From Hexactinellida sp. DTS-2022 (Eukaryota > Porifera > Hexactinellida), in contig JAPNXP010000016.1 of the NCBI GenBank assembly GCA_028753945.1, positions 2,636,001 to 2,700,000 on the forward strand: a stretch of 64,000 nucleotides of DNA. The letters run 5' to 3'. Under the pieces are notes generated by a model. The model was not told the origin of the DNA. It ran no database searches and saw nothing but the letters and a program-made list of their open reading frames with translations. Both the position numbers and the translations under genes were made by a program. Position 1 is the first letter of the stretch; each line of letters opens with the position of its first letter. Shown in pieces: positions 50,001 through 64,000 of the stretch.

Positions 50001-53000
50001 ACATATTGTACGCAAAATGCGTACAATATTATACTAACAAGGTTCTTGCTTAGTAGAATGTGCTATAAATTGAAAGGAAAATTGTTTCAATATGTTATTG
50101 GTGTATAAAATGAATTCCGAATCCTGTCGAAGGTCCACTGTAGTATAATGTGCCACATATTGTACGCAAAAAGCGTACAATATTATATTAACAAGGTTCT
50201 TGCTTAGTAGAATGTGCAATAAATGGAAAGGAAAATTGTTTCAATATGTTATTGGTGGATAAAATGAATTCCGAATCCTGTCGAAGGTTCACTGTAGTAT
50301 AATGTGCTATATAGTGTACGCAAAAAGCGTACAATATTATATTAACAAGGTTCTTGCTTAGTAGAATGGGCAATAAATGGAAAGGAAAATTGTTTCAATA
50401 TGTTATTGGTGGATAAAATGAATTCCGAATCCTGTCGAAGGTCCACTGTAGTATAATGTGCTATATAGTGTACGCAAAAAGCGTACAATATTATATTAAC
50501 AAGGTTCTTGCTTAGTAGAATGTGCAATAAATGGAAAGGAAAATTGTTTCAATATATTATTGGTGGATAAAATGAATTCCGAATCCTGTCGAAGGTCCAC
50601 TGTAGTATAATGTGCTATATATTGTACGCAAAATGCGTACAATATTATACTAACAAGGTTCTTGCTTAGTAGAATGTGCTATAAATGGAAAGGAAAATTG
50701 TTTCAATATGTTATTGGTGGATAAAATGAATTCCGAATCCTGTCGAAAGTCCACTGTAGTATAATGTGCCACATATTGTACGCAAAAAGCGTACAATATT
50801 ATATTAACAAGGTTCTTGCTTAGTAGAATGTGCAATAAATGGAAAGGAAAATTGTTTCAATATGTTATTGGTGGATAAAATGAATTCCGAATCCTGTCGA
50901 AGGTTCACTGTAGTATAATGTGCTATATAGTGTACGCAAAAAGCGTACAATATTATATTAACAAGGTTCTTGCTTAGTAGAATGTGCAATAAATGGAAAG
51001 GAAAATTGTTTCAATATGTTATTGGTGGATAAAATGAATTCCGAATCCTGTCGAAGGTCCACTGTAGTATAATGTGCTATATATTATACGCAAAATGCGT
51101 ACAATATTATACTAACAAGGTTCTTGCTTAGTAGAATGTGCTATAAATGGAAAGGAAAATTGTTTCAATATGTTATTGGTGGATAAAATGAATTCCGAAT
51201 CCTGTCGAAGGTCCACTGTAGTATAATGTGCTATATAGTGTACGCAAAAAGCGTACAATATTATATTAACAAGGTTCTTGCTTAGTAGAATGTGCAATAA
51301 ATGGAAAGGAAAATTGTTTCAATATGTTATTGGTGGATAAAATGAATTCCGAATCCTGTCGAAAGTCCACTGTAGTATAATGTGCCACATATTGTACGCA
51401 AAAAGCGTACAATATTATATTAACAAGGTTCTTGCTTAGTAGAATGTGCAATAAATGGAAAGGAAAATTGTTTCAATATGTTATTGGTGGATAAAATGAA
51501 TTCCGAATCCTGTCGAAGGTCCACTGTAGTATAATGTGCTATATAGTGTACGCAAAAAGCGTACAATATTATATTAACAAGGTTCTTGCTTAGTAGAATG
51601 TGCAATAAATGGAAAGGAAAATTGTTTCAATATGTTATTGGTGGATAAAATGAATTCCGAATCCTGTCGAAGGTTCACTGTAGTATAATGTGCTATATAG
51701 TGTACGCAAAAAGCGTACAATATTATATTAACAAGGTTCTTGCTTAGTAGAATGTGCAATAAATGGAAAGGAAAATTGTTTCAATATGTTATTGGTGGAT
51801 AAAATGAATTCCGAATCCTGTCGAAGGTTCACTGTAGTATAATGTGCTATATAGTGTACGCAAAAAGCGTACAATATTATATTAACAAGGTTCTTGCTTA
51901 GTAGAATGGGCAATAAATGGAAAGGAAAATTGTTTCAATATGTTATTGGTGGATAAAATGAATTCCGAATCCTGTCGAAGGTCCACTGTAGTATAATGTG
52001 CTATATATTGTACGCAAAATGCGTACAATATTATACTAACAAGGTTTTTGCTTAGTAGAATGTGCTTTAAATGGAAAGGAAAATTGTTTCAATATGTTAT
52101 TGGTGTATAAAATGAATTCCGAATCCTGTCGAAGGTTCACTGTAGATTAATGTGCTATATAGTGTACGCAAAATGCGTACAATATTATACTAACAAGGTT
52201 CTTGCTTAGTAGAATGTGCTATAAATAGAAAGGAAAATGGTTTTAATATGTTATTGGTGTATAAAATGAATTCCGAATCCTGTCGAAGGTCCACTGTAGA
52301 TTAATGTGCTACATATTGTACGCAAAATGCGTACAATATTATACTAACAAGGTTCTTGCTTAGTAGAATGTGCTATAAATAGAAAGGAAAATTGTTTCAA
52401 TATGTTATTGGTGGATAAAATGAATTCCGAATCCTGTCGAAGGTTCACTGTAGTATAATGTGCTATATAGTGTACGCAAAAAGCGTACAATATTATATTA
52501 ACAAGGTTCTTGCTTAGTAGAATGGGCAATAAATGGAAAGGAAAATTGTTTCAATATGTTATTGGTGGATAAAATGAATTCCTAATCCTGTCGAAAGTCC
52601 ACTGTAGTATAATGTGCCACATATTGTACGCAAAAAGCGTACAATATTATATTAACAAGGTTCTTGCTTAGTAGAATGTGCAATAAATGGAAAGGAAAAT
52701 TGTTTCAATATGTTATTGGTCGATAAAATGAATTCCGAATCCTGTCGAAGGTTCACTGTAGTATAATGTGCTATATAGTGTACGCAAAAAGCGTACAATA
52801 TTATATTAACAAGGTTCTTGCTTAGTAGAATGGGCAATAAATGGAAAGGAAAATTGTTTCAATATGTTATTGGTGGATAAAATGAATTCCGAATCCTGTC
52901 GAAGGTTCACTGTAGATTAATGTGCTATATATTGTACGCAAAATGCGTACAATATTATACTAACAAGGTTCTTGCTTAGTAGAATGTGCTATAAATAGAA

Positions 53001-56000
53001 AGGAAAATGGTTTTAATATGTTATTGGTGGGTAAAATGAATTCCGAATCCTGTCGAAGGTCCACTGTAGTATAATGTGCCACATATTGTACGCAAAAAGC
53101 GTACAATATTATATTAACAAGGTTCTTGCTTAGTAGAATGTGCAATAAATGGAAAGGAAAATTGTTTCAATATGTTATTGGTGGATAAAATGAATTCCGA
53201 ATCCTGTCGAAGGTCCACTGTAGATTAATGTGCTACATATTGTACGCAAAATGCGTACAATATTATACTAACAAGGTTCTTGCTTAGTAGAATGTGCTAT
53301 AAATAGAAAGGAAAATGGTTTCAATATGTTATTGGTGGGTAAAATGAATTCCGAATCCTGTCGAAGGTCCACTGTAGTATAATGTGCTATATATTGTACG
53401 CAAAATGCGTACAATATTATACTAACAAGGTTCTTGCTTAGTAGAATGTGCTATAAATTGAAAGGAAAATTGTTTCAATATGTTATTGGTGTATAAAATG
53501 AATTCCGAATCCTGTCGAAGGTCCACTGTAGATTAATGTGCTACATATTGTACGCAAAATGCGTACAATATTATACTAACAAGGTTCTTGCTTAGTAGAA
53601 TGTGCTATAAATAGAAAGGAAAATTGTTTCAATATGTTATTGGTGGATAAAATGAATTCCGAATCCTGTCGAAGGTTCACTGTAGTATAATGTGCTATAT
53701 AGTGTACGCAAAAAGCGTACAATATTATATTAACAAGGTTCTTGCTTAGTAGAATGGGCAATAAATGGAAAGGAAAATTGTTTCAATATGTTATTGGTGG
53801 ATAAAATGAATTCCGAATCCTGTCGAAAGTCCACTGTAGTATAATGTGCCACATATTGTACGCAAAAAGCGTACAATATTATATTAACAAGGTTCTTGCT
53901 TAGTAGAATGTGCAATAAATGGAAAGGAAAATTGTTTCAATATGTTATTGGTGGATAAAATGAATTCCGAATCCTGTCGAAGGTTCACTGTAGTATAATG
54001 TGCTATATAGTGTACGCAAAAAGCGTACAATATTATATTAACAAGGTTCTTGCTTAGTAGAATGGGCAATAAATGGAAAGGAAAATTGTTTCAATATGTT
54101 ATTGGTGGATAAAATGAATTCCGAATCCTGTCGAAGGTCCACTGTAGTATAATGTGCTATATATTGTACGCAAAATGCGTACAATATTATACTAACAAGG
54201 TTTTTGCTTAGTAGAATGTGCTTTAAATGGAAAGGAAAATTGTTTCAATATGTTATTGGTGTATAAAATGAATTCCGAATCCTGTCGAAGGTTCACTGTA
54301 GATTAATGTGCTATATAGTGTACGCAAAATGCGTCCAATATTATACTAACAAGGTTCTTGCTTAGTAGAATGTGCAATAAATGGAAAGGAAAATTGTTTC
54401 AATATGTTATTGGTGGATAAAATGAATTCCGAATCCTGTCGAAGGTCCACTGTAGTATAATGTGCTATATAGTGTACGCAAAAAGCGTACAATATTATAT
54501 TAACAAGGTTCTTGCTTAGTAGAATGGGCAATAAATGGAAAGGAAAATTGTTTCAATATGTTATTGGTGGATAAAATGAATTCCGAATCCTGTCGAAGGT
54601 TCACTGTAGATTAATGTGCTATATAGTGTACGCAAAATGCGTCCAATATTATACTAACAAGGTTCTTGCTTAGTAGAATGTGCAATAAATGGAAAGGAAA
54701 ATTGTTTCAATATGTTATTGGTGGATAAAATGAATTCCGAATCCTGTCGAAGGTCCACTGTAGTATAATGTGCTATATATTGTACCCAAAATGCGTACAA
54801 TATTATACTAACAAGGTTTTTGCTTAGTAGAATGTGCTTTAAATGGAAAGGAAAATTGTTTCAATATGTTATTGGTGTATAAAATGAATTCCGAATCCTG
54901 TCGAAGGTTCACTGTAGATTAATGTGCTATATATTGTACGCAAAATGCGTACAATATTATACTAACAAGGTTTTTGCTTAGTAGAATGTGCTTTAAATGG
55001 AAAGGAAAATTGTTTCAATATGTTATTGGTGTATAAAATGAATTCCGAATCCTGTCGAAGGTTCACTGTAGATTAATGTGCTATATAGTGTACGCAAAAT
55101 GCGTACAATATTATACTAACAAGGTTCTTGCTTAGTAGAATGTGCTATAAATAGAAAGGAAAATGGTTTTAATATGTTATTGGTGGATAAAATGAATTCC
55201 GAATCCTGTCGAAGGTCCACTGTAGTATAATGTGCCACATATTGTAAGCAAAAAGCGTACAATATTATATTAACAAGGTTCTTGCTTAGTAGAATGTGCT
55301 ATAAATGGAAAGGAAAATTGTTTCAATATGTTATTGGTGGGTAAAATGAATTCCGAATCCTGTCGAAGGTCCACTGTAGTATAATGTGCCACATATTGTA
55401 AGCAAAAAGCGTACAATATTATATTAACAAGGTTCTTGCTTAGTAGAATGTGCTATAAATAGAAAGGAAAATGGTTTCAATATGTTATTGGTGGGTAAAA
55501 TGAATTCCGAATCCTGTCGAAGGTCCACTGTAGTATAATGTGCCACATATTGTACGCAAAATGCGTACAATATTATACTAACAAGGTTCTTGCTTAGTAG
55601 AATGTGCTATAAATTGAAAGGAAAATTGTTTCAATATGTTATTGGTGTATAAAATGAATTCCGAATCCTGTCGAAGGTCCACTGTAGTATAATGTGCTAT
55701 ATAGTGTACGCAAAAAGCGTACAATATTATATTAACAAGGTTCTTGCTTAGTAGAATGTGCAATAAATGGAAAGGAAAATTGTTTCAATATGTTATTGGT
55801 GGGTAAAATGAATTCCGAATCCTGTCGAAGGTCCACTGTAGATTAATGTGCTACATATTGTACGCAAAATGCGTACAATATTATACTAACAAGGTTCTTG
55901 CTTAGTAGAATGTGCTATAAATAGAAAGGAAAATGGTTTCAATATGTTATTGGTGGGTAAAATGAATTCCGAATCCTGTCGAAGGTCCACTGTAGTATAA

Positions 56001-59000
56001 TGTGCCACATATTGTACGCAAAAAGCGTACAATATTATATTAACAAGGTTCTTGCTTAGTAGAATGTGCAATAAATGGAAAGGAAAATTGTTTCAATATG
56101 TTATTGGTGGATAAAATGAATTCCGAATCCTGTCGAAAGTCCACTGTAGTATAATGTGCCACATATTGTACGCAAAAAGCGTACAATATTATATTAACAA
56201 GGTTCTTGCTTAGTAGAATGTGCAATAAATGGAAAGGAAAATTGTTTCAATATGTTATTGGTGGATAAAATGAATTCCGAATCCTGTCGAAGGTTCACTG
56301 TAGTATAATGTGCTATATAGTGTACGCAAAAAGCGTACAATATTATATTAACAAGGTTCTTGCTTAGTAGAATGGGCAATAAATGGAAAGGAAAATGGTT
56401 TCAATATGTTATTGGTGGGTAAAATGAATTCCGAATCCTGTCGAAGGTCCACTGTAGTATAATGTGCCACATATTGTACGCAAAAAGCGTACAATATTAT
56501 ATTAACAAGGTTCTTGCTTAGTAGAATGTGCAATAAATGGAAAGGAAAATTGTTTCAATATGTTATTGGTGGATAAAATGAATTCCGAATCCTGTCGAAA
56601 GTCCACTGTAGTATAATGTGCCACATATTGTACGCAAAAAGCGTACAATATTATATTAACAAGGTTCTTGCTTAGTAGAATGTGCAATAAATGGAAAGGA
56701 AAATTGTTTCAATATGTTATTGGTGGATAAAATGAATTCCGAATCCTGTCGAAGGTTCACTGTAGTATAATGTGCTATATAGTGTACGCAAAAAGCGTAC
56801 AATATTATATTAACAAGGTTCTTGCTTAGTAGAATGGGCAATAAATGGAAAGGAAAATTGTTTCAATATGTTATTGGTGGATAAAATGAATTCCGAATCC
56901 TGTCGAAGGTCCACTGTAGTATAATGTGCTATATAGTGTACGCAAAAAGCGTACAATATTATATTAACAAGGTTCTTGCTTAGTAGAATGTGCAATAAAT
57001 GGAAAGGAAAATTGTTTCAATATGTTATTGGTGGATAAAATGAATTCCGAATCCTGTCGAAGGTCCACTGTAGTTTAATGTGCTATATATTGTACGCAAA
57101 ATGCGTCCAATATTATACTAACAAGGTTCTTGCTTAGTAGAATGCGCTATAAATGGAAAGGAAAATTGTTTCAATATGTTATTGGTGGATAAAATGAATT
57201 CCGAATCCTGTCGAAAGTCCACTGTAGTATAATGTGCCACATATTGTACGCAAAAAGCGTACAATATTATATTAACAAGGTTCTTGCTTAGTAGAATGTG
57301 CAATAAATGGAAAGGAAAATTGTTTCAATATGTTATTGGTGGATAAAATGAATTCCGAATCCTGTCGAAGGTTCACTGTAGTATAATGTGCTATATAGTG
57401 TACGCAAAAAGCGTACAATATTATATTAACAAGGTTCTTGCTTAGTAGAATGGGCAATAAATGGAAAGGAAAATTGTTTCAATATGTTATTGGTGGATAA
57501 AATGAATTCCGAATCCTGTCGAAGGTCCACTGTAGTATAATGTGCTATATATTGTACGCAAAATGCGTACAATATTATACTAACAAGGTTCTTGCTTAGT
57601 AGAATGTGCTATAAATGGAAAGGAAAATTGTTTCAATATGTTATTGGTGGATAAAATGAATTCCGAATCCTGTCGAAAGTCCACTGTAGTATAATGTGCC
57701 ACATATTGTACGCAAAAAGCGTACAATATTATATTAACAAGGTTCTTGCTTAGTAGAATGGGCAATAAATGGAAAGGAAAATTGTTTCAATATGTTATTG
57801 GTGGATAAAATGAATTCCGAATCCTGTCGAAGGTCCACTGTAGTTTAATGTGCTATATAGTGTACGCAAAAAGCGTACAATATTATATTAACAAGGTTCT
57901 TGCTTAGTAGAATGTGCAATAAATGGAAAGGAAAATTGTTTCAATATGTTATTGGTGGATAAAATGAATTCCGAATCCTGTCGAAGGTCCACTGTAGTAT
58001 AATGTGCTATATATTGTACGCAAAATGCGTACAATATTATACTAACAAGGTTCTTGCTTAGTAGAATGTGCTATAAATGGAAAGGAAAATTGTTTCAATA
58101 TGTTATTGGTGGATAAAATGAATTCCGAATCCTGTCGAAGGTCCACTGTAGTATAATGTGCTATATAGTGTACGCAAAAAGCGTACAATATTATATTAAC
58201 AAGGTTCTTGCTTAGTAGAATGTGCAATAAATGGAAAGGAAAATTGTTTCAATATGTTATTGGTGGATAAAATGAATTCCGAATCCTGTCGAAAGTCCAC
58301 TGTAGTATAATGTGCCACATATTGTACGCAAAAAGCGTACAATATTATATTAACAAGGTTCTTGCTTAGTAGAATGTGCAATAAATGGAAAGGAAAATTG
58401 TTTCAATATGTTATTGGTGGATAAAATGAATTCCGAATCCTGTCGAAGGTCCACTGTAGTATAATGTGCTATATAGTGTACGCAAAAAGCGTACAATATT
58501 ATATTAACAAGGTTCTTGCTTAGTAGAATGTGCAATAAATTGAAAGGAAAATTGTTTCAATATGTTATTGGTGGATAAAATGAATTCCGAATCCTGTCGA
58601 AGGTTCACTGTAGTATAATGTGCTATATAGTGTACGCAAAAAGCGTACAATATTATATTAACAAGGTTCTTGCTTAGTAGAATGGGCAATAAATGGAAAG
58701 GAAAATTGTTTCAATATGTTATTGGTGGATAAAATGAATTCCGAATCCTGTCGAAGGTCCACTGTAGTATAATGTGCTATATATTGTACGCAAAATGCGT
58801 ACAATATTATACTAACAAGGTTCTTGCTTAGTAGAATGTGCTATAAATGGAAAGGAAAATTGTTTCAATATGTTATTGGTGGATAAAATGAATTCCGAAT
58901 CCTGTCGAAGGTCCACTGTAGTATAATGTGCTATATAGTGTACGCAAAAAGCGTACAATATTATATTAACAAGGTTCTTGCTTAGTAGAATGTGCAATAA

Positions 59001-62000
59001 ATGGAAAGGAAAATTGTTTCAATATGTTATTGGTGGATAAAATGAATTCCGAATCCTGTCGAAAGTCCACTGTAGTATAATGTGCCACATATTGTACGCA
59101 AAAAGCGTACAATATTATATTAACAAGGTTCTTGCTTAGTAGAATGTGCAATAAATGGAAAGGAAAATTGTTTCAATATGTTATTGGTGGATAAAATGAA
59201 TTCCGAATCCTGTCGAAGGTCCACTGTAGATTAATGTGCTACATATTGTACGCAAAATGCGTACAATATTATACTAACAAGGTTCTTGCTTAGTAGAATG
59301 TGCTATAAATAGAAAGGAAAATGGTTTCAATATGTTATTGGTGGGTAAAATGAATTCCGAATCCTGTCGAAGGTCCACTGTAGTATAATGTGCTATATAG
59401 TGTACGCAAAATGCGTACAATATTATACTAACAAGGTTCTTGCTTAGTAGAATGTGCTATAAATAGAAAGGAAAATGGTTTCAATATGTTATTGGTGGGT
59501 AAAATGAATTCCGAATCCTGTCGAAGGTCCACTGTAGTATAATGTGCTACATATTGTACGCAAAATGCGTACAATATTATACTAACAAGGTTCTTGCTTA
59601 GTAGAATGTGCTATAAATAGAAAGGAAAATGGTTTCAATATGTTATTGGTGGGTAAAATGAATTCCGAATCCTGTCGAAGGTCCACTGTAGTATAATGTG
59701 CTATATAGTGTACGCAAAATGCGTACAATATTATATTAACAAGGTTCTTGCTTAGTAGAATGTGCAATAAATGGAAAGGAAAATTGTTTCAATATGTTAT
59801 TGGTGGATAAAATGAATTCCGAATCCTGTCGAAGGTTCACTGTAGTATAATGTGCTATATAGTGTACGCAAAAAGCGTACAATATTATATTAACAAGGTT
59901 CTTGCTTAGTAGAATGGGCAATAAATGGAAAGGAAAATTGTTTCAATATGTTATTGGTGGATAAAATGAATTCCGAATCCTGTCGAAGGTCCACTGTAGT
60001 ATAATGTGCTATATAGTGTACGCAAAAAGCGTACAATATTATATTAACAAGGTTCTTGCTTAGTAGAATGTGCAATAAATGGAAAGGAAAATTGTTTCAA
60101 TATGTTATTGGTGGATAAAATGAATTCCGAATCCTGTCGAAGGTCCACTGTAGTTTAATGTGCTATATATTGTACGCAAAATGCGTCCAATATTATACTA
60201 ACAAGGTTCTTGCTTAGTAGAATGCGCTATAAATGGAAAGGAAAATTGTTTCAATATGTTATTGGTGGATAAAATGAATTCCGAATCCTGTCGAAAGTCC
60301 ACTGTAGTATAATGTGCCACATATTGTACGCAAAAAGCGTACAATATTATATTAACAAGGTTCTTGCTTAGTAGAATGTGCAATAAATGGAAAGGAAAAT
60401 TGTTTCAATATGTTATTGGTGGATAAAATGAATTCCGAATCCTGTCGAAGGTTCACTGTAGTATAATGTGCTATATAGTGTACGCAAAAAGCGTACAATA
60501 TTATATTAACAAGGTTCTTGCTTAGTAGAATGGGCAATAAATGGAAAGGAAAATTGTTTCAATATGTTATTGGTGGATAAAATGAATTCCGAATCCTGTC
60601 GAAGGTCCACTGTAGTATAATGTGCTATATATTGTACGCAAAATGCGTACAATATTATACTAACAAGGTTCTTGCTTAGTAGAATGTGCTATAAATGGAA
60701 AGGAAAATTGTTTCAATATGTTATTGGTGGATAAAATGAATTCCGAATCCTGTCGAAAGTCCACTGTAGTATAATGTGCCACATATTGTACGCAAAAAGC
60801 GTACAATATTATATTAACAAGGTTCTTGCTTAGTAGAATGGGCAATAAATGGAAAGGAAAATTGTTTCAATATGTTATTGGTGGATAAAATGAATTCCGA
60901 ATCCTGTCGAAGGTCCACTGTAGTTTAATGTGCTATATAGTGTACGCAAAAAGCGTACAATATTATATTAACAAGGTTCTTGCTTAGTAGAATGTGCAAT
61001 AAATGGAAAGGAAAATTGTTTCAATATGTTATTGGTGGATAAAATGAATTCCGAATCCTGTCGAAGGTCCACTGTAGTATAATGTGCTATATATTGTACG
61101 CAAAATGCGTACAATATTATACTAACAAGGTTCTTGCTTAGTAGAATGTGCTATAAATGGAAAGGAAAATTGTTTCAATATGTTATTGGTGGATAAAATG
61201 AATTCCGAATCCTGTCGAAGGTCCACTGTAGTATAATGTGCTATATAGTGTACGCAAAAAGCGTACAATATTATATTAACAACGTTCTTGCTTAGTAGAA
61301 TGTGCAATAAATGGAAAGGAAAATTGTTTCAATATGTTATTGGTGGATAAAATGAATTCCGAATCCTGTCGAAAGTCCACTGTAGTATAATGTGCCACAT
61401 ATTGTACGCAAAAAGCGTACAATATTATATTAACAAGGTTCTTGCTTAGTAGAATGTGCAATAAATGGAAAGGAAAATTGTTTCAATATGTTATTGGTGG
61501 ATAAAATGAATTCCGAATCCTGTCGAAGGTCCACTGTAGTATAATGTGCTATATAGTGTACGCAAAAAGCGTACAATATTATATTAACAAGGTTCTTGCT
61601 TAGTAGAATGTGCAATAAATTGAAAGGAAAATTGTTTCAATATGTTATTGGTGGATAAAATGAATTCCGAATCCTGTCGAAGGTTCACTGTAGTATAATG
61701 TGCTATATAGTGTACGCAAAAAGCGTACAATATTATATTAACAAGGTTCTTGCTTAGTAGAATGGGCAATAAATGGAAAGGAAAATTGTTTCAATATGTT
61801 ATTGGTGGATAAAATGAATTCCGAATCCTGTCGAAGGTCCACTGTAGTATAATGTGCTATATATTGTACGCAAAATGCGTACAATATTATACTAACAAGG
61901 TTCTTGCTTAGTAGAATGTGCTATAAATGGAAAGGAAAATTGTTTCAATATGTTATTGGTGGATAAAATGAATTCCGAATCCTGTCGAAGGTCCACTGTA

Positions 62001-64000
62001 GTATAATGTGCTATATAGTGTACGCAAAAAGCGTACAATATTATATTAACAAGGTTCTTGCTTAGTAGAATGTGCAATAAATGGAAAGGAAAATTGTTTC
62101 AATATGTTATTGGTGGATAAAATGAATTCCGAATCCTGTCGAAAGTCCACTGTAGTATAATGTGCCACATATTGTACGCAAAAAGCGTACAATATTATAT
62201 TAACAAGGTTCTTGCTTAGTAGAATGTGCAATAAATGGAAAGGAAAATTGTTTCAATATGTTATTGGTGGATAAAATGAATTCCGAATCCTGTCGAAGGT
62301 CCACTGTAGATTAATGTGCTACATATTGTACGCAAAATGCGTACAATATTATACTAACAAGGTTCTTGCTTAGTAGAATGTGCTATAAATAGAAAGGAAA
62401 ATGGTTTCAATATGTTATTGGTGGGTAAAATGAATTCCGAATCCTGTCGAAGGTCCACTGTAGTATAATGTGCTATATAGTGTACGCAAAATGCGTACAA
62501 TATTATACTAACAAGGTTTTTGCTTAGTAGAATGTGCTTTAAATGGAAAGGAAAATTGTTTCAATATGTTATTGGTGTATAAAATGAATTCCGAATCCTG
62601 TCGAAGGTTCACTGTAGATTAATGTGCTATATAGTGTACGCAAAATGCGTACAATATTATACTAACAAGGTTCTTGCTTAGTAGAATGTGCAATAAATGG
62701 AAAGGAAAATGGTTTTAATATGTTATTGGTGGGTAAAATGAATTCCGAATCCTGTCGAAGGTCCACTGTAGTATAATGTGCCACATATTGTACGCAAAAA
62801 GCGTACAATATTATATTAACAAGGTTCTTGCTTAGTAGAATGTGCAATAAATGGAAAGGAAAATTGTTTCAATATGTTATTGGTGGATAAAATGAATTCC
62901 GAATCCTGTCGAAGGTCCACTGTAGATTAATGTGCTACATATTGTACGCAAAAAGCGTACAATATTATATTAACAAGGTTCTTGCTTAGTAGAATGTGCA
63001 ATAAATGGAAAGGAAAATTGTTTCAATATGTTATTGGTGGATAAAATGAATTCCGAATCCTGTCGAAGGTCCACTGTAGATAATGTGCCACATATTGTAC
63101 GCAAAATGCGTACAATATTATACTAACAAGGTTCTTGCTTAGTAGAATGTGCTATAAATTGAAAGGAAAATTGTTTCAATATGTTATTGGTGTATAAAAT
63201 GAATTCCGAATCCTGTCGAAGGTCCACTGTAGTATAATGTGCTATATAGTGTACGCAAAAAGCGTACAATATTATATTAACAAGGTTCTTGCTTAGTAGA
63301 ATGTGCAATAAATGGAAAGGAAAATTGTTTCAATATGTTATTGGAGGATAAAATGAATTCCGAATCCTGTCGAAAGTCCACTGTAGTATAATGTGCCACA
63401 TATTGTACGCAAAAAGCGTACAATATTATATTAACAAGGTTCTTGCTTAGTAGAATGTGCAATAAATGGAAAGGAAAATTGTTTCAATATGTTATTGGTG
63501 GATAAAATGAATTCCGAATCCTGTCGAAGGTTCACTGTAGTATAATGTGCTATATAGTGTACGCAAAAAGCGTACAATATTATATTAACAAGGTTCTTGC
63601 TTAGTAGAATGTGCAATAAATGGAAAGGAAAATTGTTTCAATATGTTATTGGTGGATAAAATGAATTCCGAATCCTGTCGAAAGTCCACTGTAGTATAAT
63701 GTGCCACATATTGTACGCAAAAAGCGTACAATATTATATTAACAAGGTTCTTGCTTAGTAGAATGTGCAATAAATGGAAAGGAAAATTGTTTCAATATGT
63801 TATTGGTGGATAAAATGAATTCCGAATCCTGTCGAAGGTTCACTGTAGTATAATGTGCTATATAGTGTACGCAAAAAGCGTACAATATTATATTAACAAG
63901 GTTCTTGCTTAGTAGAATGGGCAATAAATGGAAAGGAAAATTGTTTCAATATGTTATTGGTGGATAAAATGAATTCCGAATCCTGTCGAAGGTCCACTGT
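31917..64000. repeat. 154-bp satellite DNA array, about 208 monomers, open at the right edge
   Basis: Monomers repeat at exactly 154 bp apart from two 1-bp losses (near 49048 and 63079). Invariant parts include GAATTCCGAATCCTGTCGAA (an EcoRI site in each unit), GTACGC-A(n)-GCGTACAATATT and CTTGCTTAGTAGAATG. Variable positions define classes: GTGGATA/GTGTATA/GTGGGTA, GGTCC/GGTTC/AGTCC, GTAGTATA/GTAGATTA, CTATATAG/CTATATATT/CCACATATT/CTACATATT, GCAAAAAGC/GCAAAATGC, TGTGCAATAAATGG/GGGCAATAAATGG/TGTGCTATAAATAG/TGTGCTTTAAATGG. Each unit has a hairpin (stem TTGTACGC / GCGTACAA in many copies), a terminus-like CAGTGGACC before TA on the minus strand, and a CENP-B-box-like motif. Size, homogeneity and higher-order order are as in centromeric or heterochromatic satellites; the chromosomal place is unknown. 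Confidence 0.98.

Noticed and set aside
32017-63924. More than 100 reading frames of 61 codons on the minus strand, starting M(H/P)ILLSKNLVNI
   Set aside because: They are one satellite monomer read in one frame. Since 154 is not a multiple of 3, each frame ends after 186 bases in the next unit. Variants do not respect codon positions. No evidence for a protein.
31917-64000. CRISPR-like regular array
   Set aside because: There are no unique spacers; the whole 154-bp unit repeats, in a eukaryotic genome.
1-64000. Retroviral, LTR or other virus-like elements
   Set aside because: No long terminal repeats, reverse transcriptase, integrase or capsid-like frames were seen; all mobile elements recognised are short DNA transposons.

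Overview
The window is nuclear DNA of an animal, most likely an AT-rich invertebrate. It carries spliced genes with GT-AG introns, a eukaryotic tRNA-Ala, many short terminal-inverted-repeat transposons and a very large satellite array. I cannot name the species. Three conserved metazoan genes were reconstructed exon by exon. RBM25 (+ strand, 2129-9209, its 5' part lies outside the window) is a splicing factor seen from the RE/RS-rich region to the C-terminal PWI domain. GTPBP2 (- strand, 11618-23594) is complete in eleven coding exons, 592 aa, one of them only 27 nt. An IKK-related kinase of TBK1/IKK-epsilon type (+ strand, 24811-30908) is complete in nine exons, 728 aa, with kinase, ubiquitin-like and helical scaffold regions. 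RBM25 and GTPBP2 converge. GTPBP2 and the kinase diverge from a shared 1.2-kb upstream region. Introns of GTPBP2 hold, on the opposite strand, a tRNA-Ala(CGC) and a 117-aa ORF with a signal peptide and one membrane segment.

Introns and intergenic DNA are packed with short non-autonomous DNA transposons. The commonest belong to at least seven families that share a TA-flanked terminus of the form CAGT(A/C/G)(G/A)A, as in pogo/Tigger-like Tc1/mariner elements. Many have inner echoes of their own ends. A second group has 8-bp target duplications typical of hAT elements (15568-15750, 30933-31551, 31745-31872). Several elements are nested in others. One MITE end supplies the stop codon of the kinase reading frame.

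From about 31917 to the end of the window (half of it) lies a 154-bp tandem satellite, about 208 monomers, still running at the right edge. Point variants show it grew by repeated multi-monomer duplications (offsets of 4, 5, 10, 19 and 20 monomers). Each monomer carries a 9-bp-stem hairpin, a pogo-like terminus (CAGTGGACC followed by TA) and next to it a motif that resembles the CENP-B box apart from one extra spacer base and one changed G. The array begins inside a nest of the same MITE types, so the window captures a satellite edge and a plausible record of a satellite born from a pogo-type MITE. No viral or retroviral element was recognised.
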